Positions 35,923 to 43,547 of a DNA stretch of 59,961 nt are shown piece after piece (the stretch's first letter is position 1; the number at the start of each line of letters is the position of its first letter). Origin of the DNA: Bryobacterales bacterium. Its GTDB lineage: Bacteria; Acidobacteriota; Terriglobia; Bryobacterales; Bryobacteraceae. The notes under the pieces were generated by a model. The model did no database searches, was not told the origin of the DNA, and saw nothing but the letters and a program-made list of their open reading frames with translations. Location of the stretch: assembly GCA_003164035.1 (NCBI GenBank), contig PLRS01000021.1, positions 1-59,961 on the forward strand, written 5' to 3'. The position numbers and the translations under genes were made by a program.

Positions 35923-37467
35923 ATGAAACGAGTCGGGTTCATTGGACGGATGCTATTGGCCCTGGGCGCACTCGTGGCGATTGGCGGACTGCACTCTCTG
36001 GGGGGGATCTGGGAGCTGAGAATGGTCAGTGCGGAGCTGACGCGTGCCATCCGCTATCATTCGCCCCGAATCGACTATTCCCAGGGCCTTCGCGCCAGGT
36101 CTTGGGAGATGATTGCCCGCCAACAGCAGAGCGCGCTCCATGCCGCGCAACACAATCAGGCCGCGATGGAACGGGACATCAAGGCATGGCACACCGCCGA
36201 CAAGCGCGCACACGAAATGGCCGATACGGTGATGCCATTGCTGAAGGAAGACCCCGACGGCGTGCGGCAGTTGAACCGGGTCGAAGCCGCTTGGGCAGCG
36301 TACGAACCGCGGGCGGCTGCCTTCATGGATCTGGTGCGGAGCGGCAAACTGGACGAGCTGGGGCCTCTGTTGGACAAGATAGATCCCTGCATCAAAGAGA
36401 TGGACGAGGCCGAAGCGGCGTTGCGGGATACCGGGCGCGAGAAGCTCAAACAGGCGGGTGAGCGGTCCGGCCTGATCAACATGGCCGGCTTGTGGGTTGC
36501 TTCCTTTGCGGCATTGCTGTTCCTGACGGTGATTGGTGTAGCGATCCGATTGACGCGCCGAGCGGGTGAGCTGCTGAAAAGCGGTATCCTGGGCGTTTAC
36601 AAAGGAGCGAACCAGGTCGCCTCGGCGGCTGCCTCAGTTTCCGAGACCAGCCAAGCCCTGGCTCTGGGCGCCAATTCCAGGGGCACCGTCCTGGCCGGTA
36701 GCGACACAATCGCCGCGAGCGAGAAGGTGAACGAAAGCGCGAAGCTCAACCAGGCCAACGCCCAGACCGCGGTCGAACTCGTTACCCAGACGCAGTGCAC
36801 GATCGGCGAGACGGGCCAGGCGCTCGATCAGACCGTCGCGGCGATGAAGGAGCAGATCGTTTCCAGCGCCAAGATCTCCCACATTATCAAGGTAATCAAC
36901 GAGATCGCGTTTCAAACCAATTTGCTTGCCCTGAATGCGTCGGTGGAAGCCGCTCGCGCGGGTCGGGCCGGACTGGGCTTCGCCGTGGTGGCCGACGAAG
37001 TGCGCCGCCTTGCCCGCCGTTCAGCGGAGGCTGCGGAGGATACCGCGGCCCTCATCGAGGAGTCGATCGCCAAGTCCAATCAAAGCGGGGCGAAGGTCGA
37101 CCGGACTGCGCGGTCTTTCCAAACCATCGCGCAGCAGTCGAACCGGGTGAAGGACTTGGTGAACGAGATGTGCACCGCGAGCCAGGAACAAACGCAATAT
37201 GTGTTCCAATTCTCGGAAGCGATTCGATCCTCCGAGCAAATGCTGAGCGAAGGTAGCCAGAGGAACGCCAACGCCTCCGCCGCGCTGATTTCCGAGTCCG
37301 AGGTTTTGAAGGATCTGGTGGAGCATCTGATCGTGTTTGTGCAGGGCGAACGCCGGGGAAAGAACGGACGCAAACGGCCCGGCGCTGCCAACTACGGACG
37401 GCGGCGCACCGACACGCCGCGAGCGGCAGCCTCGCCAGCACCACCGGGTCATAACAGGACGGCCTGA
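35923..37467 (+). CDS. Methyl-accepting chemotaxis protein without clear HAMP
   Basis: A 514-residue chemoreceptor. TM1 is residues 7-28 and TM2 about 186-208 ([20 protein letters not shown]). Between them lies a helical, four-helix-bundle-like periplasmic domain. The signalling tip reads [20 protein letters not shown], then [20 protein letters not shown], the universal CheA/CheW contact. After TM2 only about 20 residues ([17 protein letters not shown]) separate membrane and signalling helices, so a normal HAMP domain appears to be missing. There are no chemotaxis genes next to it. AAGGAAAG precedes the ATG. Confidence 0.92.
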   Translation: MKRVGFIGRMLLALGALVAIGGLHSLGGIWELRMVSAELTRAIRYHSPRIDYSQGLRARSWEMIARQQQSALHAAQHNQAAMERDIKAWHTADKRAHEMADTVMPLLKEDPDGVRQLNRVEAAWAAYEPRAAAFMDLVRSGKLDELGPLLDKIDPCIKEMDEAEAALRDTGREKLKQAGERSGLINMAGLWVASFAALLFLTVIGVAIRLTRRAGELLKSGILGVYKGANQVASAAASVSETSQALALGANSRGTVLAGSDTIAASEKVNESAKLNQANAQTAVELVTQTQCTIGETGQALDQTVAAMKEQIVSSAKISHIIKVINEIAFQTNLLALNASVEAARAGRAGLGFAVVADEVRRLARRSAEAAEDTAALIEESIAKSNQSGAKVDRTARSFQTIAQQSNRVKDLVNEMCTASQEQTQYVFQFSEAIRSSEQMLSEGSQRNANASAALISESEVLKDLVEHLIVFVQGERRGKNGRKRPGAANYGRRRTDTPRAAASPAPPGHNRTA

Positions 37468-37572
37468 ACCGTCGAGTATGGTCCTCGCAGACTCGCGGAA
37501 ATCAATTTACGCTCCAGATGCCGGTGACCCTCGCGGCCTTACAGCTTGCCCTGTAGTCACAACGCGACTACC

Positions 37573-37662
37573 CGCAAAGCGATTGCCCAGCTTGAGGCGG
37601 GGAAAGGAAAGCGCTTCGCCAGCACGGCTGCCCTGATGGCCGACCTGAATGCGGACGATTGA
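37573..37662 (+). pseudogene. Remnant of a RelB/DinJ-type antitoxin (C-terminus)
   Basis: The frame reads RKAIAQLEAGKGKRFASTAA, then LMADLNADD and stop, the usual C-terminus of RelB/DinJ antitoxins that precede YafQ toxins. Upstream of 37573 the similarity ends without a start codon. Its stop overlaps the first 14 bases of the toxin remnant, as in intact dinJ-yafQ operons. Confidence 0.65.
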
Positions 37663-37699
37663 ACGGTCGTCGGCGTTCAAGCGTGACTACAACCGCGCC
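37649..37699 (+). pseudogene. Remnant of a YafQ-type toxin (N-terminus)
   Basis: From ATG 37649 the product reads MRTIERSSAFKRDYNRA, a good match to the first residues of YafQ-family mRNA interferases. After about 17 codons the similarity stops abruptly, two bases before the stop codon of the PEP-CTERM gene on the other strand. The toxin's catalytic His region is gone, so it is inactive. Confidence 0.65.
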
Positions 37700-37701
37700 A
37701 T

Positions 37702-38784
37702 TCACCGCGGATTGGTTTTTCTCCGCCGAGCGAAAGCGGCCGCAATCAATCCGGCGCCGGCGAGCAGATCGGTCGCCGGCTCGGGCGTCGGAGCGAGTTC
37801 CACGTACTCGCCGGGGCCGCCGTTGTATGAGGCATAGGCCAGGATCAAACCGTTATTGCTGATGCTGTTGGCGCCTTCAATATCCCAACCCGCGGGCACC
37901 AGGGTGCTGAGAAGCACGGTTCCATCGAGGGAACTCCAGATCCAGCCGCCCGCACTGCTCCCGCCCACCAGCACGCCTGAATCGTTGAGCGACTGCCCGG
38001 ATATGAATGCCGAGGTTGCACCCGCTGGAAGCGGGATGGCCGTGCTGCCGGACGCTGTGCCGATGAAGGCTTCGTCGATGGTGCCGTTGTAGGTGTAGCC
38101 TGCCACTTCGCCCGAAGCGTTGATCGCCTCGGCAAACGATGAGGTAAACAAAGGGAGCAAGGGGATGGCGGAACTGGTGGAGCCGTTGTAGATGAACGCC
38201 TGAGCATTGCCGAGGGTGTTGAGACCCTGCCCCGCCACTTCGCCGGAAGCGTTGATCCCGTAGCCGCCCATACTCGTCCAGCCGGCGATCACGGGGATTG
38301 CCGTAGCGCTCGACGTCGTGCCGACGAATCCCGAGTAGGCGCTTCCGACCTGGCGGGTCCCCGTCACCTCGCCTGAAGCGTTGATCCCGTTGCCGGTGGT
38401 GGAAGCCCAGCCGGCGGTCATGAAGATCGCCGTGCTGCTCGAAGTTGTGCCGATGAACGCAAAATCATTGGTTCCGTTGTAGCCGTAGCCCACTACCTGG
38501 CCCGAAGCGTTGATCCCGAATTCCACCGCATTGGTCCAGCCGGGGATCAATGGGACTGCCGCGCTTCCCGACGTAGTGGAGACGAAGGCCTGTTCCGTGG
38601 TTCCGTTGTAGCCGTAGCCGCCTACCTGGCCGGCGTTGTTGATGCCGGTCATATCATAAACAACGCTGAATCCGGCGGGGGCGGAGAGGACGCCGACACT
38701 ATAAGACGTGGAGGCGAACGCCGTGGTCGCGGTGGAAAGCAGCACAAGCAAAACGCACCTGGGCAGCGCACGTCGATTCACCAT
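37702..38784 (-). CDS. PEP-CTERM protein with HAF repeats
   Basis: A 360-residue exported protein. The signal peptide is VLLVLLSTATTAFA. Six or more repeats of about 46 residues contain GINASGQVVGYGYNG and AFIGTTSSSTAIPL motifs; this is the HAF-type extracellular repeat, likely a beta-propeller. The C-terminus is a classic PEP-CTERM sorting signal: PEPATDLL, a hydrophobic helix AGAGLIAAAFA, then RRRKTNPR. Exosortase should cleave it and release or anchor the protein during exopolysaccharide export; no exosortase gene lies in the window. ATG 38784 was chosen for its strong GGAGGGA site; the frame is open further upstream. Confidence 0.88.
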   Translation of the reverse strand: MVNRRALPRCVLLVLLSTATTAFASTSYSVGVLSAPAGFSVVYDMTGINNAGQVGGYGYNGTTEQAFVSTTSGSAAVPLIPGWTNAVEFGINASGQVVGYGYNGTNDFAFIGTTSSSTAIFMTAGWASTTGNGINASGEVTGTRQVGSAYSGFVGTTSSATAIPVIAGWTSMGGYGINASGEVAGQGLNTLGNAQAFIYNGSTSSAIPLLPLFTSSFAEAINASGEVAGYTYNGTIDEAFIGTASGSTAIPLPAGATSAFISGQSLNDSGVLVGGSSAGGWIWSSLDGTVLLSTLVPAGWDIEGANSISNNGLILAYASYNGGPGEYVELAPTPEPATDLLAGAGLIAAAFARRRKTNPR

Positions 38785-38937
38785 GAAGTCCGTTCCCTCC
38801 TTTACAAGACGCTTGGACAATCTGGCTCTCGGCTCATGCACTAACTCCGGCCGGGATTTCCATTTCGGACTAAAGCCATCCACGAAGTATACCTTTTTGG
38901 AGGCTCGTTAAGGGCACGTTTCTTCTCGCACTTGGAA

Positions 38938-38954
38938 AGACAGTACTACTGTCT
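38938..38954. promoter_or_regulatory. Perfect palindrome AGACAGTA-C-TACTGTCT
   Basis: A 17-bp perfect palindrome lies about 155 bp upstream of the PEP-CTERM gene start and just beyond the hairpin that follows the uracil-DNA glycosylase gene. It could be an operator for the PEP-CTERM gene. No matching second copy was noticed elsewhere in the window. Confidence 0.4.
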
Positions 38955-38966
38955 CGCCTTCCACGT

Positions 38967-38985
38967 CTTCGGCCAACTGCCGAAG
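38967..38985 (-). terminator. Hairpin after the uracil-DNA glycosylase gene
   Basis: CTTCGGC, five-base loop, GCCGAAG gives a 7-bp stem two bases after the glycosylase stop codon. There is no T-run, so it is a possible weak terminator. Confidence 0.4.
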
Positions 38986-38987
38986 CC

Positions 38988-39686
38988 TCAACCGAGGATG
39001 CCGCGTGCGTTTTCGAAGACGGCCAGCAGCATGGCTTCCGTCAGTCTGCCGGTGGAAGTGTTCTGCTGGCTGGGGTGATAGGAGCTAATGAGCGCGGGCT
39101 GTCCCTGGCCGATCGAAAACTGCCGGTTGTGGCCAAACGCAAACGGCGTCCGGCTGGCAATGAACCTGCGCGATTTCAATAGGTCCAGGTACTGGTCGAA
39201 GGCGATTTTACCCAGCGCAACCACCACTTTCAGGTCGGGCAACAGCTCGAGCTCGCGCTCCAGGTACGGGCGGCAATTGGCCAGCTCCTGGCGGGCCGGC
39301 CGATTGTCGGGCGGGGCGCAGCGCGCCGCTGCGGTAATGTAGGCGCCGCGGAGCCGCAGGCCGTCTTCGCGAGACACGCTTTCGGGCCGCGACGCAAATC
39401 CGGTGGCATGGAGCGCGCGGTAGAGCCAGTCGCCGGAGCGGTCGCCGGTAAACATCCGGCCGGTGCGATTGGCCCCGTGCGCGGCTGGAGCCAGCCCCAG
39501 AATGAGCAGCCGCGCCCGCGGATCGCCGAACGAGGGCACCGGCTTACCCCAGTATTCCCAATCGCGGTAGGCTCTTCGCCGCACCCGCGCCACTTCCGCG
39601 CAGTACTCCCGCAGCCGTGGACAGCGCTGGCAGCGGACGATTTCGTCTCTTAACAATTCCAACTGCGTTGTAGAGTTTATCGGCAT
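38988..39686 (-). CDS. Family 5 uracil-DNA glycosylase (UdgB type)
   Basis: A 232-residue DNA repair enzyme. The active-site motif is GLAPAAHGANRTGRMFTGD (about 62-80); in place of the Asp/Asn of other families it has Ala, as in family 5. The second motif is SSYHPSQQNTS near the C-terminus. Cys residues in RCQRCPRLREYC and later ARCAPPDN and NCRPYL fit the 4Fe-4S cluster seen in families 4 and 5. It removes uracil and other deaminated bases from DNA. The gene is apparently single. A 138-bp gap separates it from the divergent transpeptidase gene. Confidence 0.92.
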   Translation of the reverse strand: MPINSTTQLELLRDEIVRCQRCPRLREYCAEVARVRRRAYRDWEYWGKPVPSFGDPRARLLILGLAPAAHGANRTGRMFTGDRSGDWLYRALHATGFASRPESVSREDGLRLRGAYITAAARCAPPDNRPARQELANCRPYLERELELLPDLKVVVALGKIAFDQYLDLLKSRRFIASRTPFAFGHNRQFSIGQGQPALISSYHPSQQNTSTGRLTEAMLLAVFENARGILG

Positions 39687-39823
39687 GGTAAGCTAAGGGA
39701 GAATCGTCTTGACAAGATGATGCGGAATCCGTCGAACCGTTCGGTTGCTCCGGCCGGACCTTCGGCTCCGACTCTGGCCGAAAACCCTACGGTCCGATTG
39801 CGCGCGGGGTTCCTTCGCTTTTT

Positions 39824-41032
39824 ATGAACCGGTTTCACTGCTGTGCCCTGCTGATTTCGTTCCCTTGTGCGTCGGTTTTTTGCCTGGCGCTGGCGGGAAC
39901 ACCGACCACCCGAACTTACACCAACACTCGGGCTGCCGGCAAGACCCGGCGGGTGAGGCGCCCCACGGCCGCCGCCCACTTGGCCTTGGCTCAAGTTTCT
40001 CACAAGGCTGCCCCGGCCCCCGCTCCGCCAGTGGCCGCACCGGTGATCCGCGGCGGCCCCTGGACCAGCCCCACGTTCGCCGATTCCACCGATGGCGACA
40101 ACGTCGACGGAGAAGACCTGGTGGTGCGCCGCGCCGCCGCCGACGCCCTCGGTACTTATAACGGCTCGGTGGTAGTCGTCGACCCCTTCAGCGGGCGCAT
40201 TCTGAGCATGGTGAACCAGCGGGTGGCGCTCGGCTCCGGATTCCAGCCCTGCTCCACGGTTAAGGTTTCGGTGGCGCTGGCGGGCCTCAGCGAAAAGGTG
40301 ATTCAGCCGGCGTCCAAGTACCGCATCAGCGGGGTCGGCCGCATGAACCTCACCTACGCCCTGGCCAACTCCATCAACTACTATTTCGCCACCCTGGGCG
40401 AAAGAATGGGCTTCGAGAAATTCAGCTACTACGCTCACCTGTTCGGCTATGGGGAAAAGGCCGGGCTGAATATCGCCGGCGAACAGCCCGGAAGTTTCCC
40501 GGAGGCGCCTCCCAGAAATGGCGGCGTGGGCATGCTCACCAGCTTCGGCGAAGAAATCGAGCAGACGCCGCTCGAACTGGCTGCGCTGATGGGCGCCATC
40601 GCCAATGGTGGCACGCTCTACTACCTGCAATACCCGCGTACGGTGGCCGAAGCGAGCCATTTCGTTCCGGAGATCAAGCGGCGCCTCGAAATCGGCAAGT
40701 GGATCTCCGCCATCCTGCCGGGAATGCGCGGAGCGGTGGAGTTCGGCACGGCGCACCGCGCTCGCGAGGATGGTCCCATCGCCGGCAAAACCGGCACCTG
40801 CACCAGCGAGAACCACGTTCACCTCGGCTGGTTCGGCTCCTTCAACGATTCCTCGGGGCGCAAGCTGGTGGTGGTGGTGCTGTTGACCGGCGGCAAGCCC
40901 GCCAGCGGCCCGCTGGCCGCCGGAATCGCCGGTGAAGTCTACCGCCGCTTGAATGAAGCCCGGTACCTCGGCGCGACCGGTCCTCTCACTCCGGGTTCGC
41001 TGATCGCCAGCCAGATCTGCTGCGGACGCTGA
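39824..41032 (+). CDS. Penicillin-binding transpeptidase-domain protein
   Basis: A 402-residue exported protein. It has an N-terminal signal (residues 8-24), a Pro/Ala-rich spacer to about 95, and a single transpeptidase domain. The three catalytic motifs are all present: SxxK as S144TVK147, SxN as S183IN185, and KTG as K322TG324. It lacks a transglycosylase or dimerisation domain, so it resembles a class B PBP core or a penicillin-sensing/beta-lactamase-like relative. It probably acts on peptidoglycan in the periplasm. It is not in a cell-division cluster, so its particular role is open. Confidence 0.88.
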   Translation: MNRFHCCALLISFPCASVFCLALAGTPTTRTYTNTRAAGKTRRVRRPTAAAHLALAQVSHKAAPAPAPPVAAPVIRGGPWTSPTFADSTDGDNVDGEDLVVRRAAADALGTYNGSVVVVDPFSGRILSMVNQRVALGSGFQPCSTVKVSVALAGLSEKVIQPASKYRISGVGRMNLTYALANSINYYFATLGERMGFEKFSYYAHLFGYGEKAGLNIAGEQPGSFPEAPPRNGGVGMLTSFGEEIEQTPLELAALMGAIANGGTLYYLQYPRTVAEASHFVPEIKRRLEIGKWISAILPGMRGAVEFGTAHRAREDGPIAGKTGTCTSENHVHLGWFGSFNDSSGRKLVVVVLLTGGKPASGPLAAGIAGEVYRRLNEARYLGATGPLTPGSLIASQICCGR

Positions 41033-41051
41033 AGGACCCCGGCGCTACCGG

Positions 41052-41600
41052 TTATTCCAGGCACTCGAAGACTTCGCGATAGAACTCGGCGTGGGACCGC
41101 CAGGTTTGCGCGGTAACCAGGCTGCCGTCGCGAACCACCGGTTTGTGCAGATAGGTTCCTCCGCCCCGCTCCACTTCCACCCGCACATGCGGATGAGCGG
41201 TCAGCGACCGGCCTTTCAGAAGGCCGGCGGCGGCCAGAATCTGCACCCCGTGCCCGATAGCGAAAACGCTCTTGTTCTGGGCCGTGAATTCGTGCACCAG
41301 TGAAATCAGGCTGGCATCGTTGCGCAGGTACTCGGGAGCCCGTCCGCCTAGCAGAAGGACAGCGGCAAACTCGCGGGCGGATACCGCCGTAATCACCAGG
41401 TCGGCGTCGATGGACGGGCCAGGCCGCTCCGTGTAGGTTTCCCAACCCGCCTCCTCATCGTGAAATACCATGTGCAGCCGGCGCCGCACGGGCGCCGCCA
41501 CCACCGGAACCCATCGCGCCTCTTCAAAACGCTGGAGGGCATACAGGGCTTCGTAGCCGTCGCCGCCGTCGCCCGTAACAATTAGGATTTTGCGGCTCAT
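41052..41600 (-). CDS. DJ-1/PfpI-family protein lacking the nucleophilic Cys
   Basis: A 182-residue protein starting MSRKILIVTGDGGDGYEAL. It follows the DJ-1/PfpI pattern: ADLVITAVSAREFAAVLLLGG, then YLRNDASLISLVHEF, and the nucleophile elbow. In the family the elbow is normally A-x-C-H-G; here it reads FAIGHGVQIL, with Gly in place of Cys. It therefore cannot be a normal cysteine protease, glyoxalase or deglycase, and may be a binding or structural protein. It is convergent with the transpeptidase gene, 20 bp apart. ATG 41600 was chosen because the residues before it do not fit the fold. Confidence 0.82.
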   Translation of the reverse strand: MSRKILIVTGDGGDGYEALYALQRFEEARWVPVVAAPVRRRLHMVFHDEEAGWETYTERPGPSIDADLVITAVSAREFAAVLLLGGRAPEYLRNDASLISLVHEFTAQNKSVFAIGHGVQILAAAGLLKGRSLTAHPHVRVEVERGGGTYLHKPVVRDGSLVTAQTWRSHAEFYREVFECLE

Positions 41601-41776
41601 CTGGGCAACATGATCGCACAATTTGCCATTCGGCCCAATTCTCCCGCGGCACAATTCATGTTAAGAAGTCCCGCCGGGACGCCCCCCGTACCATTTTTCA
41701 AAATTCGCTATGCCCTGCCAGGCCCCCCATATGATACATTCGATGGATGCTCTCGGTTGCCTAGGGGCTTCATCCC

Positions 41777-42499
41777 ATGTTGGAAGCGTGCGCCTTATCG
41801 GATAAGGGCTGTGTCCGGTCCAATAACGAAGACTATTGTTTGATTGAGCCGGCTTTGGGCCTTTTCGCTCTCGCCGACGGAATGGGCGGCGCCAGGGCCG
41901 GGGAGTGCGCCTCGCGGCTGGCCGTCGAAACGGTCGCCGAAACCGTCTTCCTTGCCCAGCGGCGCGATTCGCAGGTTTTGTTGTCGGCTGTGGAAGCCGC
42001 CAACCAGAAAGTTCTTGCTGCCGCGCAGGGCGACGAAAGCCTGGAAGGGATGGGCACCACTCTGGTGGCGGCTCTCGAAAACGGCGACAGCCTGGCCATT
42101 GCCAGCGTCGGAGACAGCCGGGCTTACCTTTTCGACCACAACGGTTTCCGCGCCATTACCGACGATCAAACCTGGATCAACGAGGTCGGCCGGCCGCTTG
42201 GGCTGGACGAGGAGAGCCTCCGCCATCATCCCATGCGCCACGTCCTGACCATGGCCATCGGAGCCAGTTCGCCACTCACCGTCAATTGTTATTCGGTGCC
42301 GCTCGAACCCCGCGCCATTGTGCTGATCTGCAGCGACGGCCTCCATGGAGTGGTGGAAGCGCCCGAGATCGAGCGGATTCTGCGAACGGCCGGTCATGGC
42401 GGCGCACTGGAGGACGGCTGTCGGGACCTGATCGAAGCGGCCAAGAAAGCCGGTGGCCCGGACAACGTCACCGCCGTCCTGGTGCGCAAGCTCGCCTAG
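41777..42499 (+). CDS. PP2C-family protein phosphatase
   Basis: A 240-residue serine/threonine phosphatase of the bacterial PppA/PrpC type. Metal-binding and catalytic motifs are in order: VRSNNEDYCLIE, LFALADGMGGARAG, GMGTTLVAAL, IASVGDSRAYLF, CSDGLHGVVE and GGPDNVTAVLV. The Asp residues in ADGMGG, SDG and PDN bind Mn/Mg. It should reverse Hanks-type kinase phosphorylation; no kinase gene is adjacent. Its end is 39 bp from the convergent Crp/Fnr gene. Confidence 0.94.
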   Translation: MLEACALSDKGCVRSNNEDYCLIEPALGLFALADGMGGARAGECASRLAVETVAETVFLAQRRDSQVLLSAVEAANQKVLAAAQGDESLEGMGTTLVAALENGDSLAIASVGDSRAYLFDHNGFRAITDDQTWINEVGRPLGLDEESLRHHPMRHVLTMAIGASSPLTVNCYSVPLEPRAIVLICSDGLHGVVEAPEIERILRTAGHGGALEDGCRDLIEAAKKAGGPDNVTAVLVRKLA

Positions 42500-42538
42500 C
42501 CGTTCAGGCCGCCGTGGCCGCGACCAAAAGCGCCGGCG

Positions 42539-43213
42539 CTACGCGGCCTGGGCCAGCCAGTCCTGCATGGCGTCGCGATACAACACGATACCCTTTCGGG
42601 AATAGCGCAGATATCCCTGCTTGCGGAACTGGTTCATATAGTGGGTCACGATTTCGCGCGAGGTGCCGACGTATTGCGACAGCAACTCGTGGGTGAGCGG
42701 CGCCATGTGCATCGCGCCCTCCGCATCGCGGTTGCTCTGGCGATCGGCGAAACGGATCAGCGAACGCGCCAGGCGCCGGGCGATGTTGTCGCACGAAAAA
42801 CTTTCGATCCGTTGCGTAAAATCGACCGTGCGCTGCACCAGCACCTGCAAAAGCGCTACCGCCAGCTTGGGACGCCGGAGCACGATATCCTCGATCTCGG
42901 CGGTAGTCCACATCATGAGCTTCGCGTCCGCCATGGCGCTGGCTTGCTCGGCCCGCCGCGGCAGGCTCAGCAGCGCCGATTCGCCGAAAAACTCGTTGGG
43001 TTGGTAAATGTCCACGACAACCTGGTGGCCATCGTCCGCTACCCGGGATACCTTTACCGATCCCTCCATCACGAGATACAAATTACGCGACGGCTGGTCG
43101 TGGTTGTAGATGATTTGTCCTTTGCGGAATTCCAACAGTGTGGAACACGGCAGATGAGCGAGGGGGTCTTCCAGCGCCCTGGCGGGCGCAGCAACTGCAA
43201 AAGTGGATGCCAT
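42539..43213 (-). CDS. Crp/Fnr-family transcriptional regulator
   Basis: A 224-residue regulator. The cyclic-nucleotide-binding-type beta-barrel (about 20-130) shows RKGQIIYNHDQPSRNLYLVM and NEFFGESALLSL. A dimer helix and a C-terminal winged helix (about 150-220) follow, with LTHELLSQYVGTSREIVTHYMNQ in pieces LTHELLSQYVG and TSREIVTHYMNQF as recognition helix. There is no N-terminal Cys cluster, so it is not a typical oxygen-sensing FNR. Whether it binds cAMP is unclear, since the canonical RxS of the phosphate cassette is not evident. AGGAGTTGAACGA precedes the ATG. Confidence 0.9.
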   Translation of the reverse strand: MASTFAVAAPARALEDPLAHLPCSTLLEFRKGQIIYNHDQPSRNLYLVMEGSVKVSRVADDGHQVVVDIYQPNEFFGESALLSLPRRAEQASAMADAKLMMWTTAEIEDIVLRRPKLAVALLQVLVQRTVDFTQRIESFSCDNIARRLARSLIRFADRQSNRDAEGAMHMAPLTHELLSQYVGTSREIVTHYMNQFRKQGYLRYSRKGIVLYRDAMQDWLAQAA

Positions 43214-43547
43214 TCGTTCAACTCCTATCGAAAATTGCGTTTCTCTCAACTGAAAGCGTGAGAACTGTTTTCCCGGAGGAACGCTCCGAAGTGCCAGCAA
43301 TTCCCAGTCCGAAACCTCACAGTGCGCCAGGCCAACTCAGCTTCCCGGCAGGGCTGGCGAGTCGATGCCATTGAATCCATACTACTCTGCCCTCAATTCT
43401 ACGCGTAGCACTTAGAGTACCCTATAGCCCTTTCTGGCCGAATTCCAGGCAAAACTATCGGCCGATCTATACCACCCACTACCCCATCGTGCCAGAGCAT
43501 CGTATAGAATATACCCAACCCCGCAATAAGATCCTAGATGCGCGCGA
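43214..43547. other. Divergent intergenic region, relatively AT-rich
   Basis: This lies between the divergent Crp/Fnr and propeller-phosphoesterase genes. It is poorer in G and C than the neighbours toward its right end, with TATAGAAT near 43505 as a possible -10 box for the rightward gene. I see no gene or clear Crp-type palindrome. Confidence 0.4.
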
